A stretch of 37,944 bases of DNA from Euryarchaeota archaeon RBG_19FT_COMBO_56_21 (GTDB lineage: Archaea > Thermoplasmatota > Thermoplasmata > UBA10834): positions 1-37,944 of the forward strand of contig MGWC01000011.1 of NCBI GenBank assembly GCA_001800815.1. The letters are read 5' to 3'. Below are positions 32,108-37,944 of this stretch, in pieces (position 1 is the stretch's first letter; each line of letters begins with the position of its first letter). Under the pieces are notes generated by a model. That model was not told where the DNA came from and ran no database searches. It was given only the letters and a program-made list of their open reading frames with translations. Position numbers and translations under genes: made by a program.

Positions 32108-32743
32108 TTAGCGCTTCTTCGGCACTGTCAGCTTCCGTGGGCGAGATGTATTGAAGCCAGAGGAAGAAGATTCCGAAGGCTGGCTTGGAGGAGAGGGGGT
32201 GGATGACGGGAACGCCAGCTCCAATTTGGCGATTTTCAATCCAAGTCTGTCAGCCTCGCTCTGAATCTCTCGCTTGATAAGAACGGCCGTGCGCTCCAGT
32301 TGCGACTGGAATTCCTCTGTGCGGAGAATCATGGCCGACCTGAGGAGAGCGTCACCGGCGACTTCATACAGTCTATTCTCGTAGTTGGCTGAACCGAAGA
32401 AGGCTCGTTCTATGTCTTTGATCTGATAGGTTATCCTCAGAACCAATGACAATGGACCTCCATCTGCGGTGATGATTTCATCTAACACATGATTGCGGGG
32501 GGCCTTCGTCCTCATGTCAATCACATGGATTTCGCCTACCAAGGGAACTACGAGACGGATGCCCGGGTTCAGAACTCGGATGTATCTGCCCCTCCTGAAG
32601 TACAACGCGCCCTCGTATGGTAGTATAGTCTTGATGCTCGACGCCATCAGCGCCACAATCAGGAGGAAGATAAGAAGGACCAAACATGCAACCCAAATAT
32701 CCGCCAATCGGCCACCAACCCTATGTATGGCCCTTCCTTCCAT
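32108..32743 (-). CDS. SPFH/band 7 membrane protein
   Basis: This 211-residue protein has one N-terminal transmembrane helix (about residues 16-35, VACLVLLIFLLIVALMA). An SPFH domain follows: TILPYEGALYFRRGRYIRVLNPGIRLVVPLVGEIHVIDMRT, then LSLVLRITYQIKDIERA and helices ending ADRLGLKIAKLELAF. The tail is Ser/Pro-rich and basic (SSTPSPPSQPSESSSSG, PRKLTVPKKR), and the protein is shorter than a typical stomatin (about 260 residues), lacking most of the C-terminal coiled coil. The start at ATG 32743 is chosen because upstream sequence carries a repeat element rather than coding. It is divergent from the next membrane protein. SPFH proteins scaffold membrane microdomains; no partner NfeD gene is adjacent. 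Confidence 0.8.
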   Translation of the reverse strand: MEGRAIHRVGGRLADIWVACLVLLIFLLIVALMASSIKTILPYEGALYFRRGRYIRVLNPGIRLVVPLVGEIHVIDMRTKAPRNHVLDEIITADGGPLSLVLRITYQIKDIERAFFGSANYENRLYEVAGDALLRSAMILRTEEFQSQLERTAVLIKREIQSEADRLGLKIAKLELAFPSSTPSPPSQPSESSSSGFNTSRPRKLTVPKKR

Positions 32744-32776
32744 ATTGGTCTTTCCGAAGCGATGGTCAACCCATCG

Positions 32777-32810
32777 AATCACAATTCCTGCTAATTGACG
32801 AAATGGCAGG
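32777..32810. repeat. Direct repeat A (34 nt), partner at 33489-33522
   Basis: This 34-nt segment matches 33489-33522 with about five or six differences, in the same orientation, and shares the central CTAATTGACGAAAT exactly. Similarity continues weakly upstream. It sits in the gap between the divergent SPFH and membrane protein genes. Confidence 0.6.
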
Positions 32811-32905
32811 TCAAATGACGAGATCGAACACCTGTAAGATGCCCTCAGACTCAAACAGCCATCTCCTTCACTCTCGAGTCCGCCTCGGTCCTAGTCCAAA
32901 GCTTG

Positions 32906-33439
32906 ATGGCCGCTTATGTGGATGCGGAAGCCATGGAATCAGCGCCAGGAACCGAACCTCCCATCCCAGAAATTCTGCTTGCCGCTGCCGTGGTTTCGAT
33001 ATCACCATCGTTTCTTTGGATCATTCTCGGTGACATGCACTTCGCCGTGGGCGCCGTGTATTGGTCATTCTTCCCATCGATCATCCTCTCTGTAGCATAC
33101 CTTCACATCAATCCAAATCAAGGTAGCTGCAGATCGAACACGGCCTCAGGCGCGGAGACAGAGCCTGGGCGATGGTATGTCACCTTCATCAAATACGACT
33201 GGATCCTTCTAGCTTACGGAATCGTCTTCGCGATGAGCTTCGCGGTCTTCCTTCTACCATACCTGGTGTGGTGGGCGTTCTTGCCTTTCCACTCCGTGAT
33301 GGTCATGGCAATAACAATAAGAAGGACCAACGTCAAGCCACGAACCAACTACCGACTCAGAGTCGCTCTATCCATCTTGTTCTGCCTGGGTGCGATCTCG
33401 TGGTCGTACTATGCCGGGAGCCACTTCTATTTGACCTGA
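32906..33439 (+). CDS. Multi-pass membrane protein of unknown function
   Basis: The protein has about 177 residues with four or five hydrophobic helices (for example IPEILLAAAVVSISPSFLWII, AVYWSFFPSIILSVAYLHI, WILLAYGIVFAMSFAVFLL and SILFCLGAISWSYYAGS) and a basic loop between them (IRRTNVKPRTNYRLR). An acidic N-terminus (AYVDAEAMESAPGTEPP) precedes the first helix. I recognise no family. The start is uncertain: ATG 32906 or ATG 32933; neither has a ribosome site. It lies between the two copies of the 34-nt repeat and directly upstream of the tRNA-Pro 3' end, inside the presumed integrated island. Confidence 0.6.
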   Translation: MAAYVDAEAMESAPGTEPPIPEILLAAAVVSISPSFLWIILGDMHFAVGAVYWSFFPSIILSVAYLHINPNQGSCRSNTASGAETEPGRWYVTFIKYDWILLAYGIVFAMSFAVFLLPYLVWWAFLPFHSVMVMAITIRRTNVKPRTNYRLRVALSILFCLGAISWSYYAGSHFYLT

Positions 33440-33488
33440 CCCTTCGGCCAGTCATCTTCGCAGACTTCGAGAAAGCTTGGTCTCCGAG

Positions 33489-33522
33489 AATCTCAATTCC
33501 TACTAATTGACGAAATAGCCAG
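33489..33522. repeat. Direct repeat B (34 nt), abutting the tRNA-Pro 3' end
   Basis: This is the second copy of the 34-nt repeat at 32777-32810. It ends 1 nt before the discriminator base of tRNA-Pro, so it is in the position of an element end next to the attachment site. Confidence 0.6.
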
Positions 33523-33523
33523 A

Positions 33524-33596
33524 TGGGCCCGTCGCGATTTGAACGCGAGTCACCAGCACCCCAAGCTGGAAGGATACCAAGCTACCCCACGGGCCC
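33524..33596 (-). tRNA. tRNA-Pro (anticodon GGG)
   Basis: This 73-nt cloverleaf was read by eye. The acceptor stem is GGGCCCG with CGGGCCC, plus discriminator A and no encoded CCA. The D loop contains AGCTTGGTA. The anticodon stem CCAGC/GCTGG holds the loop TTGGGGT, so the anticodon is GGG (Pro). The T stem TCGCG/CGCGA holds TTCAAAT. No intron is seen. It lies 28 nt downstream of rpoN, on the same strand, and may be read through from the ribosomal operon. Its 3' 23 nt are duplicated at 31971 and nearly so at 31577. Confidence 0.95.
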
Positions 33597-33624
33597 GATG
33601 AGAAAGATGATTTGAGAGGGCGCC

Positions 33625-33813
33625 TCAGTAAGGCGCGACCTCGTCGATCAGGTTTGCGTGAGTCAGTATCATCCTTCGGCAACAGTACCTCTCAAGCTTC
33701 AGCGAGTCCAGGACATCCTTTGGCGACTCGCCCATCTCGACACGCTTGACGAACTCGTCGTATGCGCTCCCTATGACCCTGCCACAAGTGAAACATCTGA
33801 CGGGTATGATCAT
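33625..33813 (-). CDS. rpoN: RNA polymerase subunit N (Rpb10)
   Basis: This small zinc-binding RNA polymerase subunit has 62 residues, beginning [15 protein letters not shown], with zinc ligands in CFTCG and the CC pair in [14 protein letters not shown] lies 7 nt before ATG 33813; in-frame starts at 33822 or 33825 would add a few residues. Its leader overlaps the S9 stop. The order L18e-L13-S9-RpoN is the standard archaeal cluster. The usual neighbour RpoK is not found after it; tRNA-Pro follows instead. Confidence 0.95.
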   Translation of the reverse strand: MIIPVRCFTCGRVIGSAYDEFVKRVEMGESPKDVLDSLKLERYCCRRMILTHANLIDEVAPY

Positions 33814-33821
33814 GTTGCCCA

Positions 33822-34229
33822 TCACCTGTATGACTTCTGGTGCTTTTTCCTTGCACCGCGGCCCTGAGGCTTCTTCGGCAGCTTCCTTCTCGGGTCGGAC
33901 ACGAGCATCGACCTGTCGTACTTCACGAACTTCAGCTCGAGTTCTTCGTCCTCTAAGAACTGTACCAGGCCTTTGGCTATCGCTGTCCTAGAGGCCATAG
34001 CCTGACCCATTATGCCTCCACCGTTGACATTGATGTCGATATCGACCTTCGAGACCCTATCCGCTGCAAGGGTCAGAGGCTCCATTATCATGACGCGTGC
34101 GAGATGGGGTTCATGGATCTCGACAGGGACATTGTTGATCCTCACAAGCCCGCGCCCCCTCTTCACGGTGGCTCTGGCCACTGCGCTCTTACGCTTCCCG
34201 CTGGATACAACCACTTTAGGTGCGGTCAT
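33822..34229 (-). CDS. rps9: 30S ribosomal protein S9 (uS9)
   Basis: This 135-residue small-subunit protein has the uS9 pattern [21 protein letters not shown] near the start, [24 protein letters not shown] in the middle, and the conserved C-terminal tail [22 protein letters not shown] that reaches the P-site tRNA. It ends 8 nt before the RpoN start on the same strand and starts 2 nt after the L13 stop, so the operon is tightly coupled. Confidence 0.97.
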   Translation of the reverse strand: MTAPKVVVSSGKRKSAVARATVKRGRGLVRINNVPVEIHEPHLARVMIMEPLTLAADRVSKVDIDINVNGGGIMGQAMASRTAIAKGLVQFLEDEELELKFVKYDRSMLVSDPRRKLPKKPQGRGARKKHQKSYR

Positions 34230-34231
34230 GC

Positions 34232-34660
34232 TCAGACCTCCTTCGCCCCGAGGTAATTAGTGATCTCCCCTAGAAGGACGTATTTGTCCAGATGAGGCTT
34301 CTTGGCGGTCTCGATGGTCTCCGCCTTGACATCCTTGAACTCCTTCGGTACGCCGATATAGACCTTTAGCCGCCTGTAGGCCGCTTTTCCCCAGGGCTTT
34401 CTGTACTCTATCATGCCCCTGACAGTCCTTTTGAGGATCCTGTCCGGTGTCCTGGGATATTTCGGGCCCTTGGCCTTGGACTGGCTGCTAGCTCTATGCC
34501 TCCTGTGGAGGTAGAACTGCTGGAGCTGCTCCCTCCTCCCGGAGATCACGGCCTTCTCAGCGTTAAGTATGACGACCTCGTCGCCGTTCCTGATCCTCTT
34601 AGCAACATGGGTGCAGAGGCGCCCTAGAATCAATCCTTCCGCGTTTATTACGACCGCCAT
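34232..34660 (-). CDS. rpl13: 50S ribosomal protein L13 (uL13)
   Basis: This 142-residue large-subunit protein starts MAVVINAEGLILGRLCTHVAKRI, with VVILNAEKAVISG and the archaeal-type KGPKYPRTPDRILKRTVRGM and KPWGKAAYRRLKVYIGVP. It lies 4 nt after the L18e stop and 2 nt before the S9 start, in the standard archaeal order. Confidence 0.97.
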   Translation of the reverse strand: MAVVINAEGLILGRLCTHVAKRIRNGDEVVILNAEKAVISGRREQLQQFYLHRRHRASSQSKAKGPKYPRTPDRILKRTVRGMIEYRKPWGKAAYRRLKVYIGVPKEFKDVKAETIETAKKPHLDKYVLLGEITNYLGAKEV

Positions 34661-34664
34661 CTGT

Positions 34665-35030
34665 TCACCCCATGATCCGTACTTTGGAGCCCTTTGGATT
34701 CAACGCTACGAGCTCCTCAATCGACACGCTCTTCCCGCCCGCCTTTTCGATCTTCTCCCTTGCCTGTCCGGATGACCTGTAGGCGGCTACGGTCAACCTC
34801 TTTGCGATCTCGCCGGCGCCCAGAAGCTTACCAGGGACTACGACTATCTCGCCTTCGCTCGCGTACCTATTGAGCTTGCCCACATTGACTTCAGCCCAGC
34901 GCTGGGCGGAACCCTCTAGACGCAAAGCGATGTCTCGCCAGACAGGTGCCTCATTCTCCCTGCTAACGTCCTTGAGACGCTGAATCAGCGAGATGAGGTT
35001 GGGATTTGTCTTCTTTGACTTGCTACCCAT
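34665..35030 (-). CDS. rpl18e: 50S ribosomal protein L18e (eL18)
   Basis: This 121-residue archaeal/eukaryotic L18e starts MGSKSKKTNPNLISLIQRLKDVSRE, with VWRDIALRLEGSAQRWAEVNVGKLNR, VVVPGKLLGAGEI, AAYRSSGQAREKI and VRIMG at the end. As the first gene of this minus-strand operon it has its own promoter (TATA about 35083) and an SD in a small hairpin. The 13-4-11-rpoD genes that often precede L18e in archaea are absent here. Confidence 0.96.
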   Translation of the reverse strand: MGSKSKKTNPNLISLIQRLKDVSRENEAPVWRDIALRLEGSAQRWAEVNVGKLNRYASEGEIVVVPGKLLGAGEIAKRLTVAAYRSSGQAREKIEKAGGKSVSIEELVALNPKGSKVRIMG

Positions 35031-35037
35031 AATCTGA

Positions 35038-35088
35038 CTCCTCCGACATCAGGAGAGTAGGCGAGCTAATGTGAGAACCGTTTATAAA
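35038..35088 (-). promoter_or_regulatory. L18e operon promoter and leader hairpin over the SD
   Basis: The minus-strand TATA element CTTTATAAAC spans about 35079-35088. The leader contains GGAGGAG just before the ATG. Its AGGAG part (35038-35042) pairs perfectly with CTCCT at 35051-35055 across an 8-nt loop, which would hide the ribosome site. This could be a small translational control element for the operon. Confidence 0.5.
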
Positions 35089-35260
35089 GATTTGGATGCG
35101 CCACATTTGCTGGCCGAGGACATCTGGCTCAGCTGGATTGTGCTCTTTCCGCCGAGAACTGCCCGTGCAATATGATGAGGAGCTGTAGTATCCTGCTCGC
35201 TCAATAGATGATATATATGGCGAACGTTATTCCGAAAATCCTGGCTCGCCGGGGGTCTAG

Positions 35261-36301
35261 ATGATTCGTTTTGGTCCTGCAGGCATCCCTTTGTCCTGCA
35301 AGGGACGTACCTTGGAAGACGGCATCGAGGATGTTCACAACCTCGGCCTGACCGCGATGGAGGCACAGCTGGTAAGAGCCCATGTTCAGGAGCGACCAGC
35401 CGAGGCCGAGGAGATCGGGGTGAAGCCCAAGAATATCGCCTCTGACATGGTCATAGAGATAGTCCGCAGGAAAGGTGACAAGGAAGAGGTCATTTCGAAC
35501 CTTGACGAACCTGTCAAGAAAGGGGACCATCTCGTGTCGCTAACGAGCGGTATCGCCAAAAGCTACAACGAGCTCAGAGGCCTGAAGGAAATGGCTGACG
35601 AGCTGGATGTCACACTGTCCATTCATACACCGTACTACATGGATTTGGTGGGAGACGGGGAACTCTGCTTCCGAAGCATGGACTCGATCAGGTGGGGCGG
35701 ACTGATGGCCAAGGAGCTCGGAGCTACTGTGGTCGTCACGCACATGGGCCTATACGGAGACGCGAGTCCGAAGGTCGCCCAGAAGAAGATCACCGAGCGT
35801 ATGACCGATCTGACCAAGTGGTACAAGAAGCACGGAATAGGTGTGCCAATCGGTCTAGAGCTGAGCGGGAGGCAAGAGATCTTTGGAGGAATAGGCGAAG
35901 TGAACAAGATATGCAAGGAGGTCAGCGGGACAATACCCGTCGTCAACTTCGCCCACTACCATGCTAGGGAGAACGGGATACTTCGAGAGTCGAAAGACTT
36001 CGACGATCTCTTGGACGACCTCTGGGAGCAGACTGACGGCGAGTTCTACGCCCACTTCTCCGGGGTCGAGCACGAGGCGGGGAATGAGAAACGGTTCACA
36101 TCGATCAAAAAGGGAGATCTGAGATTCGAACCCCTTGCCGAAGCCATTGTTGAAAGGAACCAGCCGATCACGATTATCTCTGGATCCCCTTTGCTTGAGC
36201 ACGACGCGATGTACATGAAGGTCATCCTGGAGAGGGTTCTTGCCAAGAAGGTCTCAAGAGAGGTCAAGGTCGTCCCGAAGAAAGAGAAGGGTTCGAGATG
36301 A
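35261..36301 (+). CDS. Endonuclease IV-like AP endonuclease (xylose isomerase-like TIM barrel)
   Basis: This 346-residue TIM-barrel protein of AP endonuclease family 2 should cut at abasic sites with a metal cluster. Barrel segments carrying metal ligands are visible: SIHTPYYMDL, VVTHMGLYGDAS, PIGLELSGRQEIFGG, VVNFAHYHARENG, FYAHFSGVEHEAGNEKRFT and ISGSPLLEHDA. The segment at about residues 50-95 (KPKNIASDMVIEIVRRKGDKEEV) is an insertion not seen in bacterial Nfo. GGGGGT lies 4 nt before ATG 35261, with a TATATATGG element about 45 nt upstream. The hexuloisomerase ATG overlaps its stop by 4 nt (ATGA), so they are co-translated. Sugar isomerase members of the fold are an alternative; the HFSGVEHE segment favours the Nfo family. 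Confidence 0.85.
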   Translation: MIRFGPAGIPLSCKGRTLEDGIEDVHNLGLTAMEAQLVRAHVQERPAEAEEIGVKPKNIASDMVIEIVRRKGDKEEVISNLDEPVKKGDHLVSLTSGIAKSYNELRGLKEMADELDVTLSIHTPYYMDLVGDGELCFRSMDSIRWGGLMAKELGATVVVTHMGLYGDASPKVAQKKITERMTDLTKWYKKHGIGVPIGLELSGRQEIFGGIGEVNKICKEVSGTIPVVNFAHYHARENGILRESKDFDDLLDDLWEQTDGEFYAHFSGVEHEAGNEKRFTSIKKGDLRFEPLAEAIVERNQPITIISGSPLLEHDAMYMKVILERVLAKKVSREVKVVPKKEKGSR

Positions 36302-36849
36302 CGCGCACGCTCGTAGCGGAGAGCTCCGACCACATCCTTGAGGCAGTGAAGAAGACCTTCGAGAGCGAGATTGAGAACACGGAGAGGTTCGTGGACTCGA
36401 TCATCGGCGCCAGGAAGATCTTCATCTACGGCGTGGGACGGTCTGGCCTGATCAGCAAAGCCTTCGCCATAAGGCTCGTGCAGATGGGGCTCGAAGTGTT
36501 CTTCGTTGGAGAGACTATCACGCCTATTGTCGAAGAGGAAAACCTCGTCATCATCGTTTCGTACAGCGGAGAGACGATGTCCGCAATCCAGACAGCCAAT
36601 ATCGTGCGGAGGGTTGGGGCGAAGGTCATAACAATCACAGCGCACCCGCACTCGAAGCTCGCGGGCGCGTCGAGCTTCGTGATTGAGATACACCCGCAGA
36701 AGACCGACGAATCCAAACGGCTCGCTCCTTTAGGAACTCTTTTCGAAATCGCCACGATGGTCTTTTTCGAAGGAGCTGTGGCCATGCTTATGGAGAAGCT
36801 CGGCCAAAGCGAAGGCTCGCTCAGGAAAAGGCACGCGATCTGGGTTTGA
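36298..36849 (+). CDS. hxlB: 6-phospho-3-hexuloisomerase
   Basis: This SIS-domain isomerase interconverts 6-phospho-3-hexulose and fructose 6-phosphate. With hexulose-phosphate synthase it supplies ribulose 5-phosphate in archaea lacking the pentose phosphate pathway. The 183-residue protein has IFIYGVGRSGLISKAFAIRL, the phosphate loop VSYSGETMSAIQTA, ITITAHPHSKLA, the PHI-specific RLAPLGTLFEIATMVFFEG, and the ending LRKRHAIWV. The ATG overlaps the stop of the endonuclease IV-like gene. The partner HxlA is not in the window. Confidence 0.92.
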   Translation: MTRTLVAESSDHILEAVKKTFESEIENTERFVDSIIGARKIFIYGVGRSGLISKAFAIRLVQMGLEVFFVGETITPIVEEENLVIIVSYSGETMSAIQTANIVRRVGAKVITITAHPHSKLAGASSFVIEIHPQKTDESKRLAPLGTLFEIATMVFFEGAVAMLMEKLGQSEGSLRKRHAIWV

Positions 36850-36855
36850 AGTCAA

Positions 36856-37944
36856 TCAGGTTCTCTTCTCCGGGGGATCAGTGGCCGAACGCTTCTTTCC
36901 CCAACCCCAGTGCTTTCTCAGAATGAACACCAACAGAGATATGGATACCACGGCGGCAATCGAACCCGTCACAATCATGACCATTGCGAGGTTATCTTTC
37001 ACCCAGTCGCGGAATCGTGGAGTGAACCCTGACTCGTCAATGCCCACGACTATCTCGTGGGATATCGTCTCGTTCGAATCCACTGGGAAATATGCAGTAT
37101 GCGCCACCAAACCGTCGCCGTTGGTGTAGTACGATATGCCCATGGGCACCTGATAGATACCTTGGTTGTAGCTGATGTACGGCTCCGAGGAAATCCTGTA
37201 ATGAGCCTGGACGGTCTGATCCTCTTTTGTGAACAGGATATCCTGGCATGGAAGGATGGTCTTCCTCATCGGATGAGTGAAGTTGTCTCCATTGACCGTC
37301 TCATCGTCCCTGCTGTCTGCAAGGGTGAGCTGCGGTGTGGGGAGGCCAACATCTTCTCTTATCATGAACATGTCAGCCGACCCGCCGGCGGAGAGCCCAT
37401 GCTCCAATACTATCCCGGAGGCGTTCACTTGCTGGAGCACCTCCAGCTCGAAGTTGATCCGGACATCGACCATGCCCTGGATAGCGTAAATGCCATACGA
37501 GTTCGACCTGGTCACCGACTTCTGGGAGATGCGGAACCAGAAAGTGACATTCGCCCACTCGTCGATGATGGGGTACTCGTCCTCTGGGCTATCGAACAGC
37601 CCTATGACCGCATTGGCTCGAAGCCATGCGTACTCTCCGCCCGGCGTGTCGTTGCCGAACTCCACTGCGGTCGCATTCCAAGTCACATTGTAGAGGGTAG
37701 ACAGGTAAGCTATGTGAGTCGCCTCAGAACGCGCGAACACCTTGTCATCGTTCGTGTCGTTGAACAAGTAGATGGTCGATATTCCGACATCGAATATTGG
37801 GGAAAGTAGGTCTGTGCTATGCCAGAAGATGATCCTTGGCCAGTCCCTGGGTGCGATGGTCGCGGGAGTCACGGTAGCTGTTAGGTTGCCGGAGATGAAG
37901 TTTACAGCGAAATTGTACTCCCTGTACTCCAGGAAGTGCTCCTC
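36856..37944 (-). CDS. Large surface-exposed protein with C-terminal membrane anchor, 5' end outside window
   Basis: At least 362 residues are present, open to the right edge of the window, so the N-terminus, including any signal peptide, is missing. The visible part is mostly a beta-rich extracellular region with several N-glycosylation sequons (NVT, NAT, NFT, NET) and typical surface-protein composition. A single transmembrane helix (LAMVMIVTGSIAAVVSISLLVFIL) precedes a short basic tail (RKHWGWGKKRSATDPPEKRT), giving an outside-in topology. I recognise no domain. It ends 6 nt from the hexuloisomerase stop in convergent orientation. Confidence 0.75.
   Translation of the reverse strand, partial: EEHFLEYREYNFAVNFISGNLTATVTPATIAPRDWPRIIFWHSTDLLSPIFDVGISTIYLFNDTNDDKVFARSEATHIAYLSTLYNVTWNATAVEFGNDTPGGEYAWLRANAVIGLFDSPEDEYPIIDEWANVTFWFRISQKSVTRSNSYGIYAIQGMVDVRINFELEVLQQVNASGIVLEHGLSAGGSADMFMIREDVGLPTPQLTLADSRDDETVNGDNFTHPMRKTILPCQDILFTKEDQTVQAHYRISSEPYISYNQGIYQVPMGISYYTNGDGLVAHTAYFPVDSNETISHEIVVGIDESGFTPRFRDWVKDNLAMVMIVTGSIAAVVSISLLVFILRKHWGWGKKRSATDPPEKRT

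Noticed and set aside
31530..33600. An intact active mobile element
   Set aside because: No integrase, transposase, replication or partition gene is visible; only att-like copies and cargo-like genes remain.
1..37944. CRISPR arrays, insertion sequences and defence systems
   Set aside because: No regular repeat-spacer pattern, cas gene, transposase or recognised defence gene was found by eye.

Overview
The window is a compact archaeal chromosome segment. The archaeal markers are a proteasome-activating nucleotidase, MBF1, a thermosome subunit, the L18e-L13-S9-RpoN cluster, archease, and TATA-type promoters with many apparently leaderless starts. Several features point to Thermoplasmatota: an O6-alkylguanine-DNA alkyltransferase fused to endonuclease V (an arrangement described from Ferroplasma), a complete GrpE-DnaK-DnaJ set beside a group II chaperonin, a GHMP-type mevalonate-pathway decarboxylase, and DUF2240. 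That assignment is an inference. No methanogenesis marker is visible.

Layout: 1-4.1 kb holds PAN (cut by the window edge) divergent from MBF1, then DUF2240, a frameshifted HisA-like gene, and a LemA/TPM membrane pair. 4.2-9.7 kb is the protein-folding block (thermosome, grpE, dnaK, dnaJ). 9.8-16.8 kb has a two-domain RuvC/RNase H-like protein, a mevalonate-pathway decarboxylase, archease, endonuclease III, aspartate dehydrogenase, an M24 peptidase, a pyruvate-kinase C-domain-like protein and a histone-deacetylase-fold amidohydrolase. 16.8-22 kb has a CBS protein with an HPF-like tail, phosphoglycerate kinase tail-to-tail with a GfcR-type regulator, ketopantoate reductase, and the AGT-EndoV fusion. 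22-29.6 kb has two radical SAM proteins flanking an A24 prepilin peptidase, ThiL, a LarA-type nickel racemase with an Fe-S oxidoreductase, and dihydropteroate synthase. 29.7-31.5 kb is a V4R-PAS-histidine kinase.

31.5-33.6 kb is the only accessory-looking stretch. An intact tRNA-Pro(GGG) gene is followed, beyond its 3' end, by two partial copies of that same 3' end in the same orientation. These enclose a small Cys-rich GDCC protein, an SPFH protein and a multi-pass membrane protein, plus a separate 34-bp repeat and a strong hairpin. This looks like the footprint of successive tRNA-targeted integrations whose integrase has been lost. 33.6-35 kb is the ribosomal protein/RpoN operon, and 35.2-37.9 kb has an endonuclease IV-like protein, 6-phospho-3-hexuloisomerase and a large surface-anchored protein cut by the window edge.

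Wider patterns: four convergent gene pairs end in a shared CTAG or CTATAG, so their stop codons overlap. Several promoters carry perfect palindromes at the TATA box, notably pgk, lemA, PAN/MBF1 and the thermosome. Two genes carry apparent single-base frameshifts that may be real or assembly errors.
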